A stretch of DNA of 64,000 nt from Chelydra serpentina (lineage: Eukaryota; Chordata; Testudines; Chelydridae), in NCBI GenBank assembly GCA_037349315.1, contig JBAIAC010000007.1, forward strand, positions 48,943,001-49,007,000, given 5' to 3'. This document shows, piece by piece, positions 44,353 through 57,429 of this stretch (its first letter is position 1; each line of letters opens with the position of its first letter). The notes under the pieces were generated by a model, which worked only from the letters and a program-made list of their open reading frames with translations, was not told where the DNA came from and did no database searches. The position numbers were made by a program, and so were the translations under genes.

Positions 44353-46635
44353 TTAGCAACCAAATGCAGCATTGCAACAAACCCTGAGCATAGAGAAAAA
44401 CGGCTGCACTTTGCACCATTTGAGCTTTATCCTAAGATATCCTTATTTAGGATTTGCATAGGTATTGCTACACCTGTTGATTGCCACTGATACTGACTCC
44501 AAACTACTGACTCATTACTAAGGTTCTGTAATGAGTGCTAGGGGTGCTTGAATTTTACTTTAATCTCAAATGTTGTGTTACTGAAAGCTTCCTTAGCAGA
44601 CAGCCACATCCATGCTCTCCGATACAAAGAATGAGCTCAGTCCATTCATTGTTTTTACCTATACTCAAATTTGTACCTAGCCACATTTATATGGAAGTAG
44701 ACCCAAATTAGGCCCTTTGTGGAGACATTATCTAATTATCAGTGGACAACTCTTTAAAACGAAGCGCTGAACAGTCCTTGTGTGGTTCAAAGAGCAAGAG
44801 TGTGCATCTGTCGTACAGTTACCTTGTCTCCCAGTTGGTATTGTCCTGTAGATGCTGGAACAAAATAGTTTGAGACGCTGTTGATGGTCTGGTTCCCTTG
44901 CCAGTGGTTGAAATGCTCTGCCTGAGGCAGAGTTGCAGTGTTCCCAGATGACTCATTTGCTGTGCTGGATCCCATGTGCTTTTTTTCCATAATGATGATA
45001 GAGTCATGTGTTGTCAGTTATTCCAGAACTCTGCTTTTAGAATAGAGAGCTCTTCTTTTATTTTTTCTTACAGGGCCTCTTCTGTCAGGAGAGTAGTTAA
45101 TATGGTGACATGGACTATACCTTCTTCCCTGAAATTGGCAATATGTGATTTTAGAAGTTTGGAAATGTCTTGGTGCCCACAAAATAAGCTCCATTAATGT
45201 AAGTCACCAAAATGAGACATCACTCACAACAGATTGCGCACACTCTTGAGAGCCACTGGGCTACTTGATCTTGGCTCATCCTTTCTAGGATATGAATATG
45301 CTCTATTACAATGACTGTTATAGTCCTGGGCTTGACTTCTCCTTGCCTGGGTCCAAATGCGAGTAGTGAAATCTTCCAAATGTCATCAACTCATGGCACC
45401 AAAAAGGAGATGTCTCTCTCATAAATCATGCAGCTCTATGATCCTCCCACTCCTTTTAAGGAATGAAATGATTCACAACATTGACATTTGAATTAACACC
45501 TCATTGTGATAAATGAGGCCATTGGCATCGTCAGTTTCACTGAGTTCATGGTTTTGAGGTTATAGTTACAAAGACTTCTCATTTAAAGGGAAAAAAGCAT
45601 CATGGTGACCCCACATGTCAGGTTGCAATACCACTCACTCAAATTTGGCCAATTCTCCTCCTCCCCGCACTCCCCGCTATGATGGAAGGCCAAACCATCA
45701 GCAGGCTTGCTGCATTCCCACAGAAAGGAGGGGGTCCCCAATTTCTGTAGTGCACAAGCCCCAAAAATCTAGCACTGTACTCTCTACACACAACAGTTGC
45801 AATGATTTCATTTATACTTTTATTTAAAATAAGTACATTTATAAATTTTAATATATGAAGGCATATAAATATAGCATTGAGTTCAATAGGGCTACTGCCA
45901 GTGCAAGTTGCATAAGTAAGGAGCTGCTTGCGGAAGGATAAGTCTTTGCAGGAACAAGGGGTGTGATTGAATTGGTGCAGAGAAAATCTGCACAGCCATA
46001 TCGTTACCAAAATTCCTAAAACTACTTTAGTAAAAACATTTCAGGCCACCCAAGCCTGGGCTACATTACAGCTCCAGCAAAAACTGATTTAAAAACTGTC
46101 TGAAGTTTGGGGAAAGTTTCCCCAAAGTTGGCAGGCCTGTAGTGCCTAACCAACAGCCAGCATGCTGGGGAGAGACCCACAGAGAGAGGCAGCAGCAGGG
46201 TGGGAAATATGCTATGGGTTGTTCTACCACATGAGGCAGAAGGGGACTGGCTATGGCTCTGAGATTCTGTACACTCTGTAAAATACAATATGCTGAACTG
46301 GTTCTGGGAAGACAACTGTGTGTAAGCCTAGGAAAGGGCAAAACACCCTTAAATGACCATGATTACTAACTAAGGCCCTGTCTCTGCAACTAGTTGTGTG
46401 TGAATGGGCCCATGCAACAGCCCAATGAGGTAAATGAGATTCTGTGCAGGTGCTCTCTGACGCACAACGAATTGTAGGACAAGTCCAAATTTTAACCACG
46501 TTTGTGTGAACCCAAACCTTGCTTAGAACCAGCCATGCCAGTAACTGGTTGCGAAGTCCGTTGAAAGTTGTAAGGTAACCTCATGGTTTTCCGTTGTCCA
46601 TTATAATCTAACATTCTCCAAACCCTTCCTCCCAC
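44353..46635. other. Intergenic, no gene seen
   Basis: No conserved coding or clear mobile element. Open frames are short and lack domain signal. Confidence 0.45.
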
Positions 46636-46636
46636 C

Positions 46637-46790
46637 TAGGGCCAGCTCTAAGCACCAGCAAAACAAGCATTTACTTGGGGCGGCGAATTTGCAGGGGCAG
46701 CAGGGATCCAGCATGGGAGCTGAGAACCAACAGGGGGCCCTGGGAGCTGTAGTTCCTTGGTTAGCTCCCTGCCTATAGAGCCAGCCCTGG
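46637..46790. mobile_element. hAT-like MITE (about 154 bp)
   Basis: Left 'tagggccagctcta' and right 'tagagccagccctg' are inverted repeats. The target duplication is not clear. A related right end (CTAGAGCCGAGCCTG) is seen at about 48258-48272. Confidence 0.6.
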
Positions 46791-47260
46791 AGCAGGGAAA
46801 GAACTACATTTCCCAGCAATCCCTTGGCAGCTAGCAACAGGAAAGGGAGGGGGAGGGAGTGACATAACTGCGACATGCTGCACGTTGCTGTGAATGGAAA
46901 TCTGGGCTGGTTGCTGTGAACGGTAGGGATACCATATTTTAACATTAAAAAAAAAAGAGAGAGGACACTCCACTGATGTGATCTCACCTTGCAGCCCCCA
47001 AAGAAAGAATTGGGTGGACTAAATGGACAGTGCACCTCTCTATCTGAAGCCTAGCAAGGGAGGTACGTGGATCCCACTAGAATTTAAAATGAAAAGTAAG
47101 GGAGGGGAGGCTCTACTAGAGGACCTGGGCAGCTTTAGATACTGTACCAGGCGTGTAGGAAGATTTCCACTTTCCTTTCCAGATTTAGCTAATATTCAGA
47201 AAGTGAATTTAGCACCTGCATTCCAGATTTGAACATCCTCAAAATTCAGGAGTGCTCAAG

Positions 47261-47690
47261 CAGTAGCGTAGGCAGGTCTGGAGCACGGGGAGCGGCACTA
47301 TAAAAAGGCGCCTCCTCGCTCCCCCTGTACTCACCCGGCGGCGCTTTAAAGCACCGCCAGAGCTCCGGCAGCGGGGCTTTAAAAGGCCCGTGGCTCCGCA
47401 GCCGTGGGGAGCCGTGGGCCTTTTAAATCCCCACCCGAGCCCGGCTCCGGCAGTGGGGCTTGGGGGAGCCGCGGGCCCTTTAAAGCGCCGCCCGAGCCTC
47501 GGAGCCGGGCTCGGGTGGCGCTTTAAAAGGCCCGCGGATCTTGCAGCTGCGGGGAGCAGACCGCGGGCCTTTTAAAGCGCCGCTCGAGCCCGGCTCAGGC
47601 AGCAGGGCTTGGGCGGCGCCTTTTAAGGCGTTGCTTCTCCTCACAGGGGGAGCAGCCACTCCCCCTGCTCCCCCCCTGGCTACGCTACTG
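47261..47690. mobile_element. hAT-type non-autonomous element, GC-rich (430 bp)
   Basis: Inverted ends CAGTAGCGTAGGCAGG and CCTGGCTACGCTACTG; perfect 8-bp target duplication TGCTCAAG at 47253-47260 and 47691-47698. The interior is a series of GC-rich inverted repeats centred on TTTAAA/TTTTAAA (e.g. 'ggccttttaaagcgccgc'). Confidence 0.93.
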
Positions 47691-47849
47691 TGCTCAAGCT
47701 CAATTTGGGCAGCTGTTACTTCATTTCTCCCAAATCAAATATACTGATCCACTCTAACTTGCTGTAGAAAAAGTAGGATAAAATTGAGCAAAAAATGCTT
47801 CCCAGTGGTTATTAGGACTGGAATTGCTATTTTCAAGAGCTATTGTCTT

Positions 47850-47870
47850 TTTTTTGGGGGGGGGGGGGTG
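47850..47870. repeat. T8/G14 homopolymer run
   Basis: Adjacent poly-T and poly-G tracts; length uncertain in any assembly. Confidence 0.8.
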
Positions 47871-48104
47871 TTTATTTGTTTAAAAGGAAGACAGTGATAT
47901 TGCATTGGCAAATTCCCCATAGAAACAAAGAGTGGAACAAAAGAATAATAAAGGCACCTCAACTTTTCCTCATTAATGTAGGACAGTCTTATAATATGCA
48001 TCCAGATATCCTTCAATCACACAAGCTGAAAATTGTTCCACTTTACTGCAGTTCTGTAACCATATGGGAACCAATCCTGTCTGTGTTCTGTGCACATCCA
48101 AAAT

Positions 48105-48275
48105 TCCTACTGAACGACCTGCCCTGGGACCGAGTTACCAGTGACCCAGGATTGGGGCGGCAGGAGGGTGTGGGGAGGGGGGAGAGCCCAGGGCTGGGGA
48201 AGCAGGAGGCTGGGGTGGGAGGCAGCCAAAATTTTGTTTGCTTGGGACAGCAAAAAACCTAGAGCCGAGCCTGCT
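48105..48275. repeat. GC-rich fragment ending in hAT-like terminus
   Basis: The G-rich body ends 'ttgggacagcaaaaaaccta' then 'gagccgagcctg', similar to the ends of the element at 46637-46790. Left boundary unclear. Confidence 0.4.
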
Positions 48276-48949
48276 CCCACCACCACTGTTGTCTTCTCCA
48301 TTGGCCTGCCTTTATTTCCAAAATACTCCCTTACTTGCTCCCTTTTCTCTAGTCTCTTCCTCATATTCCCCTCCTCTCTCTGATTTCCACAATCATTTTT
48401 CTAGATTGAGGCTTCTGATTGGTCTCAACAGTTCATAACCATAGTGGTGGCCCTGATCCTCAACTATACTGTCCCCGTTTCTTACATCTACAAATCTGTT
48501 TATCACTGCCATGGCAACATTGCCCACATACATCCTGCTGCAGCTCCACCCCTGCTAAAACTTGAATCCATGCCTTTATTTCCTGTGGCCTTAACTACTA
48601 GAGTTCCCTTCTCTATAAAAAGTCCTATTTCTCCAGGCTCCAGAATGCACTTAAATATGCTGCCTGCCTGTTCACACATTCAGAGTACACCCATCCTGCA
48701 ACAATTCCAGTGATGCCTTGTTCATTTCAAATTCCGGTTCAAAGCTGCTGGTTATTACATTCTTCCTGAGACTTGATCCAGTCCATCACACGGACCTTGT
48801 TCCTCTTTCTACTCCCCCATCTATTTCCTCCACTAATCTAGCAGTGGCCTTCTCCTTATCCCTTGACACAATTTCACCACTGCTGATGCAAGAATATTCT
48901 CCTCTGCAGGTTGTAAAACCTCCCTTTATCCCACTCCATGAATTTTAGA

Positions 48950-49222
48950 GGCTCGTCCACACACAAACTTGCACTAATCTAAGTAATGGTATGACTTAAA
49001 ATCCATGGCAAAACGCTATGCCCGTGTGGACACTCTTAGATGGACATAAACCTGGCATATCAATTTAACTTAAAATATATTAGGAACAGGTTTGAGATAA
49101 GCTGCAATAACCCAGTGATGAAATGAAATAATGTCTACACAGGGTTTGCACCAGTTTCAATCAATCTGCTTTAAACCAATTAAAGCTAACCCAGTGCAAC
49201 ATCTGTGTGTAAACTAGGGCTA
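48950..49222. mobile_element. Harbinger-like MITE, degraded
   Basis: Left 'aggctcgtccacacacaaac' and right 'gtgtgtaaactagggctat' are imperfect inverted repeats with the 'gtctacac'-type terminus; the interior has two further 'gtgtggaca'/'gtctacaca' motifs. TSD uncertain. Confidence 0.5.
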
Positions 49223-49799
49223 TATCAGATTTCAGTGGTGGAGAAACGTCTCTTTTATCCTTCATATGTACCTGTTAATTTCTCCCTCCCTTTGCTTTTT
49301 TAAAATTAAACATTTTTTTTAAATGAGCAAATCCTCATCACTAAATTCTGTTAGATCAGATTTTCTGCCAATCACATTAAAGTACAAATGGAGGTTATAG
49401 CATGTACTATAATGTAGTAAGACACAGAGCGTGAAACAATTTGAAATTGAAACACTCTGTGTGGGCACTCTGATTCTATCTTTTGGTTATCATGGAACCA
49501 AAAACTGTCTGGCCCCTAAATACTGTGATGATTGGCACTCTAAAAATACTAAACACAGACGGGAAAGAGGTATGTTAACAGGAGTATGCTAAGAACCTGT
49601 TAGTGTATTCTATCACTAGAATATTAATGAGAGATGGTTGTTCCCTCTTAGTAGGCTGACCTTTGATACTTCTCTCTCTCTCTGCTGATTATCTCTGTAA
49701 ATGAGAATAATTTTGGTGGCACAGTTTTTATTAAAGTTACAAGTTGATAATGCTTCTTGAAGCTTTTCATTTTCAAACCTCCTTACAAAGATTAACTAA

Positions 49800-49890
49800 A
49801 TACTCAAAGGTCTGTGTGAAGTAGATAGGTGTACTGTCCTCCATTTACACTTGGGGAAACTGAGGCAGGAGGGTTAGAGACTTGCCTACA
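49800..49890 (+). repeat. MIR-like SINE fragment
   Basis: 'ccatttacacttggggaaac' followed by 'tgaggcaggagggttagaga' matches the MIR core. Confidence 0.7.
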
Positions 49891-49899
49891 TGTGACATT

Positions 49900-51740
49900 T
49901 TTGCACCAGAGTGGCTGTGTCAGTTTAGGGGTTTGCCTCATAGCAGCTAGCATGGACTTGCTGCACTAATGTAAAAAGTGGCATGCACTGGGATAAGCTG
50001 CACCAGTGCAAGTCACTTTTAAAAAAAATAATAATCACAGACCAGACCCAAAGTGTCTTGCCTGGGAGAGAGTCACTGACAATCTCCACCAATAACTAAT
50101 CCTTACACTGGTGTAAATCTGGAGACACTTCACTGAAAACTGGAGTTACTCTTGACTTACACTGCTGCCAGGAGCAGACATTATAGGTAAGATTTTCTGA
50201 AGCAGCTCAGTCACTTAGGAGCCTAGGTCACAGTGGAAGTACGAATGGGACTTAGGTTCCTAAGTGATGGAGACACCTATGAAAATGCGACTTGGGTAAT
50301 TTAAAAAATGTTACCCTATGGGCCTAATTCTGCCGTGCACCTTGTGTAAACAGCTACACCAATGAAAAGCAGATGTAAACCACTACCATTCTAATTTGGT
50401 AGCATTTTCACTCACCTAAACAGAGGGCAAGGCAGGGGAGAATCAGGGTGTTGGTTGGCAGACACATGAATGAAATTTCTGAACCCATCTGTTGAGCAGA
50501 TGGAGATTGTGCAGAGACAAAGGGATAGTTCTCAGCATAGAGATAGGGTCAGAGGCTCAGTTCAATGTTGTGAGGGAAGAATGGGGGCAGGAGAGGACAA
50601 TCATGGGATTAGGTAGCTTGGTGAGGATTTTACTGAATTAACACATTTATGAAAGTAATTGTGGGTTTATAGACAAAGGTTTTGACAATAATAAAATGTA
50701 GATGAGGTCTACATGAGAAATATTTCTTTTTAGATGACACTAGGGTAGGGGAAAGACATGTACATGTTGTTAAACTACCAAGATGTATTCATAATTGTTT
50801 TTAACCTTCATCCCTTCTATTTCGTCCACATTTACTGTGGCCCATACTGCCTCTGCAAATAACGTTGTATTCCAGTAAGTTCTCCACCACCATTAGGAAC
50901 TTTCATTTTTTTTAAATGTACAATTATTGTTAGAAGTGTAACTTGTATCATTTTATATGCTCTGCCTCATATAAAAGCAGAATGAGGGTCCTGGCCTTTA
51001 ATGGTTCTTATTAACCAGAATGTTGGGACAACTACTATTTGGGGAAATCCTGACAATGAGCAACTAGCTTGACTAACTGAACTCTATATTTCCAAATGAT
51101 TGGGAGAAATCTTGGAGCTTCAAACTTAAGATGTAAATTTAATGTGCAATATTCAGACCAGGCAGCTGAAATTGATCATGTATCCACTGAAAAGTTGCTT
51201 TCAAAGTATTCCCAAGGTTTACAATACAATTTTGTTAGCTCTCTAGTGAAAGACTGAATTAGGCTACTGATTTTGCAGATCCCTTGACTGCTTAAGACAT
51301 TTTTCATTCTATTACCTAGCCAACAGAAGTTTCTTTAGATAAACAATGTATGTATTCACTAAAGGACAACAGGTTCCATTTCTGATCAAAGAGCTCTGTT
51401 GCTGTGCAAAGTACCTACATGACTGATAAAAATATAGCAGCTACACTTGATGGTGTATTCAATCGCCTTGTGTATAGTAGGGTTATTTTCCCAAAATGTC
51501 ACACCAGTTTTAAAATCAGGGAAAGTGCCAGGGTAATTGGGGGGTGCTGCCAGATCTATTTTTATAACCCATTTACTTAAACCTCCTGAAAACAGGTTTA
51601 ACTAAACCAGTTCTGAAAAAGTCTATATAGCTAGAGCCTTGTCTACATTGCAGCTCCAACCAGATTTAGCAGCTGGAAAATTTCCCCATGATAAACCAGG
51701 TTAGAGGGTCTAGTGAAGTCCAAGAAATGTGTGTCCAATG
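49900..51740. other. Intergenic, no gene seen
   Basis: AT-rich spacer. A weak inverted pair 'cacttaggagcctaggt' / 'acttaggttcctaagtg' at about 50213-50268 suggests a small decayed repeat. Confidence 0.4.
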
Positions 51741-51753
51741 AAGTCTGCTAGAG

Positions 51754-52166
51754 CGGTGGTTCTCAACCAGGGGTATGTGTACCCCTGGAGGTACACAGAG
51801 GTCTTCCAGGGGATACATCAACTCATCTAGATATTTGCCTAGTTTTACAACAGGCTACATAAAAAACTCTAGTGCAGTCAGTGCAAACTAAAATTTCATA
51901 CAGACAGTAACTTGCTGAATCTGTTCTGTATGCTATATATGGAAATGTTAGTTCAGTATTTGTATTCCAATTGATTTATTTTATAATTATATGGTAAACA
52001 TGAGAAAGTAAGCAATTTTTCAATAAAAGTGTGCTGTGACACTTTTGTATTTTTATGTCTGATTTTGTAAGCAAGTAGTTTTTAAGTGAGGTGAAACTTG
52101 GGGGTATGTAAGACAAATCAGACTCCTGAAAGGGGTACAGTAGTTTGGAAAGGTTGAGAGCCACTC
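51754..52166. mobile_element. hAT-type non-autonomous element (413 bp)
   Basis: Ends CGGTGGTTCTCAACC and GGTTGAGAGCCACTC are inverted. Flanks TGCTAGAG (51746-51753) and TGTTAGAG (52167-52174) form an 8-bp duplication with one transition. The interior is AT-rich and non-coding. Confidence 0.85.
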
Positions 52167-52179
52167 TGTTAGAGATCCA

Positions 52180-53720
52180 GTGTGGACGGGGGGAACCAGG
52201 GAAGAGTGGGTGCAGGTAAAACAGCATGTGACAGCCACATAAGTGCTACCTGTAAAAGTGTGACCCTCTTTGCTGTAGGTTACTCTTCAGGGGCTTTATA
52301 CAGCTGCATTTTTGGACAATTTTCATAAATTAGTTTTTAATTGTGCCAGTTCCATACTTTGCCTCCCTGTTGCATCATTTTAATGATATACCCCATTAAG
52401 TGCCAGGCCTGTGAGTTTGTCATTGTTCACTGAGAAATGTGGTACTGAGAAAACCGCATTGACACATAACATTTTTGTAAATTGCATGGAATGGCCCCGG
52501 TGTTCTTTTCCCTTCTTTCCTCTCTACCCCTTAAGTAACGAACATAAAATTCAGCATTGCTTAGTCACACATGAATAGGATGCTACTAATTCAGTGAAAA
52601 AGGAATGTGACTTGAGGGCCAATCCTGTGAGGGGATGAGCATCCTCAACTTCCTCTGAGGCCAACGGGAGTTAAATGTGTTCAATGTCTCACTGATTCAG
52701 ACCCTTAGCTATTAAAACGTCTCACTTAGATGACTCACAGTAATACCTTTTCCAAGCAAACTAGCAGGGAGTTTAGGTACAATACTTCTGGACATAGAAA
52801 TGTGAACTTCAGCCACAGGCTAGAATGAGAATTTGGCCAGTATGAACATTGAATGAATACATCCAAAATTATGGTTTGGCCCTGCAAGTAGTTATTGTTA
52901 AATATTATTGGCTCTAGACCAGTATTATTTATATGGCATGTAGGTTGGCATGTAATTTAGGAATTCATGTAGGCAGAAAACTGTTTGATGCCTATCTAGC
53001 TCTGAACTAAAACTCACTTTCAGTTAAAAGCTTACACACATCTGTCATAGAAACCTTGACGATAGCCATAATGCTAAGCAAAATAAATACTGTTAGCGTG
53101 ACATTTGCTGTAATAACATGTCTCATGAGGTAGTTCTGTCCTTTTTTTTTATTACCTTATTTTCATTGCTCACTGACTGCACTGGAGTTCTGTTTTGTGG
53201 CTTAATCATTATTACATCACTTTCCCTTTTTAATTTAAAGCTGCTGCCCTTTTCCTGTCATTTCGTGCCATCTCCTTACTTTTTGAGCTTTGTGCACGTA
53301 TCCCTCTGGCTTGTCTTATTTAATACTGTTTTTGACACTCATATTTTTGAGTCACAGATGAAGACTGACTGCCTGTGAAATTATTTTAAAACGCATCTGA
53401 TTTATAGAAATCACAAATTACGCAGGTTGTGAAGAATGCTTTAGCATTAGTAAATACTGAAATAAGCATACAAGACAAATACAGAGAGGATAACATGGTG
53501 AAATAAATACAAAAAGCGTATTAAGTGTACAAGTAGGCAAACCAAGTTGGGGCATTGCCACATCACATCCATATGAAACAAAAAATATGTGTATTATTAG
53601 CTTATGAATTGGTCTCAACACATTTAATAAATGGTGGCATAACAGCAATGTATTTTGCATATTCTTGTATTTAAAGCTGGTAAGCTGTTCCTTATCCCCA
53701 CTACTGGAATGCAACATTCA
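52180..53720. other. Intergenic, no gene seen
   Basis: AT-rich spacer before the CR1 copy; no recognised domain or repeat. Confidence 0.45.
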
Positions 53721-53724
53721 TTGG

Positions 53725-55134
53725 CCATTGGCCATTATCTTTGAAAAATCATGGCAATCGGGGGAGGTCCCGGATGACTGGAAAAAAGCGAATGTAGTGC
53801 CCATCTTTAAAAAAGGGAAGAAGGAAGATCCGGGGAACTACAGGCCAGTCAGTCTCACCTCAGTCCCTGGAAAAATCATGGAACAGGTCCTCAAGGAATC
53901 AATTCTGAACCACTTAAAGGAGGGGAAAGTGATCAGGAACAGTCAGCATGGATTCACCAAGAGCAAGTCATGCCTGACTAACCTAATTGCCTTCTATGAT
54001 GAGATAACCGGCTCTGTGGATGAGGGGAAAGCAGTGGATGTGCTATTTCTTGACTTTAGCAAAGCTTTTGATACAGTCTCCCAGAGTATTCTTGCCAGCA
54101 AGTTAAAGAAGTATGGGCTGGATGAATGGACGGTAAGGTGGATAGAAAACTGGCTAGACGGTCAGGCTCAACGGGTAGTGATCAATGGTTCCATGTCTAG
54201 TTGGCAGCCGGTATCAAGTGGAGTGCCCCAAGGGTCGGTGCTGGGGCCGGTTTTGTTTAATATGTTCATTAACGATCTGGAGGATGGTGTGGACTGCACC
54301 CTTAGCAAGTTTGCAGATGACACTAAACTGGGAGGAGTGGTTGATACGCTGGAGGGTAGGGATAGGATACAGAGGGACCTAGACAAATTAGAGGATTGGG
54401 CCAAAAGAAATCTGATGAGGTTCAACAAGGACAAGTGCAGAGTCCTGCACTTAGGACGGAAGAATCCCATGCACTGCTACAGACTAGGGACCAAATGGCT
54501 AGGCAGCAGTTCTGCAGAAAAGGACCTAGGGGTTACGGTGGACGAAAAGCTGAATATGAGTCAACAGTGTGCCCTTGTTGCCAAGAAGGCTAATGGCATT
54601 TTGGGTTGCATAAGTAGGGGCATTTCCAGCAGATTGAGGGACGTGATCATTCCCCTCTATTCGGCACTGGTGAGGCCTCATTTGGAGTACTGTGTCCAGT
54701 TTTGGGCCCCACACTACAAGAAGGATGTGGATAAATTGGAAAGAGTCCAGCGGAGGGCAACAAAAATGATTAGGGGGCTGAAGCACATGACTTATGAGGA
54801 GAGGCTGAGGGAACTGGGATTGTTTAGCCTGCAGAAGAGAAGAATGAGGGGGGATCTGATAGCTGCTTTCAACTACCTGAAAGGGTGTTCCAAAGAGGAT
54901 GGATCTAGACTGTTTTCAGTGGTAGAAGATGACAGAAGAAGGAGTAATGGTCTCAAGTTGCAGAGGGGGAGGTTTAGGTTGGATATTAGGAAAAACTTTT
55001 TCACTAGTAGGGTGGTGAAGCACTGGAATGGGTTACCTAGGGAGGTGGTGGAATCTCCTTTCTTAGAGGTTTTTAAGGTCAGGCTTGACAAAGCCCTGGC
55101 TGGGAAGATTTTGTTGGGTTTGGTCCTGCTTTGA
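53725..55134 (+). CDS. CR1 ORF2 fragment: reverse transcriptase, open frame
   Basis: About 470 codons continuing without interruption to a TGA at 55132-55134. The host-derived sequence before about 53725 contributes the ~20 leading codons of the 489-codon frame that opens at 53665. The reverse transcriptase core is present: [11 protein letters not shown] with D130, [20 protein letters not shown], and FADDTKLGG with the catalytic D218 and D219 (numbered from 53665). After it comes the CR1 C-terminal region ([29 protein letters not shown]). The endonuclease domain and ORF1 are lost by 5' truncation, so this copy cannot move by itself. CR1 proteins also mobilise the tRNA SINE seen at 26431. Confidence 0.92.
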   Translation, partial: PLAIIFEKSWQSGEVPDDWKKANVVPIFKKGKKEDPGNYRPVSLTSVPGKIMEQVLKESILNHLKEGKVIRNSQHGFTKSKSCLTNLIAFYDEITGSVDEGKAVDVLFLDFSKAFDTVSQSILASKLKKYGLDEWTVRWIENWLDGQAQRVVINGSMSSWQPVSSGVPQGSVLGPVLFNMFINDLEDGVDCTLSKFADDTKLGGVVDTLEGRDRIQRDLDKLEDWAKRNLMRFNKDKCRVLHLGRKNPMHCYRLGTKWLGSSSAEKDLGVTVDEKLNMSQQCALVAKKANGILGCISRGISSRLRDVIIPLYSALVRPHLEYCVQFWAPHYKKDVDKLERVQRRATKMIRGLKHMTYEERLRELGLFSLQKRRMRGDLIAAFNYLKGCSKEDGSRLFSVVEDDRRRSNGLKLQRGRFRLDIRKNFFTSRVVKHWNGLPREVVESPFLEVFKVRLDKALAGKILLGLVLL

Positions 55135-55207
55135 GCAGGGGGTTGGACTAGATGACCTCCTGAGGTCCCTTCCAACCCTGAGATTCTATGATTCTATGAT
55201 TCTATGA
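53725..55207 (+). mobile_element. CR1 LINE, 5'-truncated, young copy
   Basis: Starts abruptly inside ORF2 and runs to a 3' UTR 'ggactagatgacctcctgag' and a tail of about three ATTCTATG units (55183-55207), the CR1 hallmark. No target duplication is expected. The open frame is uninterrupted over its whole length, unlike every other CR1 copy here. Confidence 0.95.
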
Positions 55208-55209
55208 AA

Positions 55210-55990
55210 TCTACTGCCTGATTTTCAAACATGCTGAGCACACAGCAGCACCCACTGAAGTCAATGAGTGCTGCTAGGTGCACAGCACTTTAAAAAAAAA
55301 TGAAGGCACTTATTGAGGTGTCTAAACTCTGAAATCCATATTTAACTGCAGGTTCATATGTCTTTTTAAAGTTGTGGCCCCCAGTTAATTAAAGTGGGAA
55401 ATTTTAGTGTTCACCATTGGAAAACAACGGAAAACGCACCAACAATCAAAATAAAAGTGGGCTGTTCATTTAGTTGTAGAACACAGAATCTTGCCATTAT
55501 ATGTTTTGAATTTTTCTCCAAAGGTCTATAATATTCCCAACACACATGTTTAAATATTTTAATTACAGGATTGAATCCTCAGCACTCATTCAGAATCTCA
55601 CCATTTTATCTGAAAAGGTTTGGACAGAGTAGATAGATCCAATGAAAAATCTAACATGGCTTATTTCACTGACTGCAGAGTAATGTTCCCCTGGTCCGAT
55701 TCCAGACACCTCTTAGGTTCTGTTCTTCAAACAATATTCTGGAAATACTACCAGATTTTCTAACTCATTTCAGGCAAGACTGTATACAAGTGCTCAGTCA
55801 AAAGAAATAGGCAACATGAGATTATTCCAGTTAACTATAACTTCTTGTTTGGTTTGCAAGTTTAATTTGATTTGCAAAAATTCTTGGATATATGGAGGCC
55901 AAATCTTGCAGTCCTTATTCAGATTATACTCAGTCCTAGCTCAGGCAAAATGCTGTAGACTTCAATAAATCTTTGGCCTAAGTAAGGCCT
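55210..55990. other. Intergenic, no gene seen
   Basis: AT-rich spacer between two CR1 pieces. Confidence 0.45.
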
Positions 55991-55996
55991 TCAGGA

Positions 55997-56110
55997 TTTG
56001 ACTCATAGATTTCATAAATTCTAAGGCCAGAAGTAACCATTGTTACCATCTCATTTGACCGCCTGTATAGTACAGGCCATAGAATGCCCCAAAATAATTC
56101 CTAGAGCATA
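55997..56110 (-). mobile_element. CR1-like LINE 3' end fragment, antisense
   Basis: 'ttctaaggccagaagtaacc' and 'ccccaaaataattcctagag' match the antisense CR1 at 20808-20900. Confidence 0.75.
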
Positions 56111-56589
56111 TTAAGGTTTTTAACTGAAATATGGTGAAATAAGAAATTGGTCATAAACCCTTTGTATAATATTAGACAATCCTATGGACAGAGCTCTGGT
56201 TTCACTGAAATTTATTTAAAAATCCAAAATATCTTCAGAACTGTCAATATAATTTTAAAATGTAAAGGAGGGATGTGATAGGGTTACATCAAACAATCAG
56301 ACAGTATGGAGCTAGATGTCATGAGATACAGATATATCTGCCCATAAGACTATCGTCTAGATCACTCACCTTAAAGCCAAAGGCTGTATCTTGCCCTGTG
56401 TGGATTTTCCGATTCTTGTCCCAAGGAGTTCCCTTGCCATTGTAATTGATATTTCTTCCCTCCTGCTCAATGAGCAGGGACTTCAGGCTAATAAACTTGC
56501 TGATCTCAAAATACCTGAAGAAACTCAATTCAGTACTTCCTCACAGCTCCCTGTACAAGTTCCTAAAAGATCCAGGCTTCTATACTCTT

Positions 56590-57420
56590 CCTAATAACTC
56601 ATCCTCATTGAGGGTTCAGCATTGCCTCATTGGAGAGGAAACCCATGTAAGAGAGTGCTGGGCAGCATTCTTCCTCAAGGAAGCCATAGATTTCCAGGAG
56701 CTGCAGCCAGGGAAGGAGGCAGACATTTCCGCCTCACTACAGAACTCCAGCCATGTTACCAAGCCACATAGTGCCCTGAACCCAGAGGAGACTGACTGTG
56801 GACCAGAGTTGCTGGGACTGCTGTCCACTGTTTACCCAGAGGAGATTGAGGACTTGCAGACAATGGAGCCATGCCAATGGACTGTGGTAGGAAGTAGCCC
56901 AGGGAAACCAGACAGTAGTCCGGTTGTACTGTTGCAATACGAGACAACGTGTTTCAGCAGGAGCCCTGCTGACCCAGTGGCGGGACCACCTACCACTGTT
57001 AGGCCCCCAGGGCCTTGTAGAGTAGGGTGGGCCTGAGTCCCTCTGCCGCTGACCATGGGGTGGCCGTCTACTCACCCTAGCCTGAAGGTCTGTGCCTGAC
57101 TGTTTGCTGTCTGCTCTAGCCAAAAGGCTGGGCTAAAGACTTCCAATTGATTTACCCCACCCAGAGGGTCAGAGCCCTGACTGGGTTTGCTGTCTGCCCT
57201 AGCCAGGAAGCTGTGGGCTAAAGACTGCTCATTGTTCTTCTATGCCCAGAGGGTCAGAGCCCCAGTCAGTGTAAATTACTCTCTGCCCCACCAGGAGGCT
57301 TGGGCTATAGACTGAGTGGTGTTCGGCCCCGCCCAAGGGGCCAGGGCCCTAGCCTAATAATTGACTATCTGCTGTGGGATGTAGTGAGGCAGAGTGGCTT
57401 CCCTCCAAGCTTATTGAGGA
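56590..57420 (+). repeat. LTR-like block with tandem units
   Basis: GC-rich compared with its surroundings. From about 57107, units of roughly 80-90 bp repeat at least three times, each with 'ctgtctgccctagccagga'-like, 'ggctgggctaaagact'-like and 'cccagagggtcagagccc'-like parts (57107, 57190, about 57280). I recall such units in a turtle LTR family, but boundaries and target duplication were not found. The 196-codon open frame at 56446-57036 overlaps it and has no recognised domain. Confidence 0.5.
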
Positions 57421-57429
57421 GGGATGACC

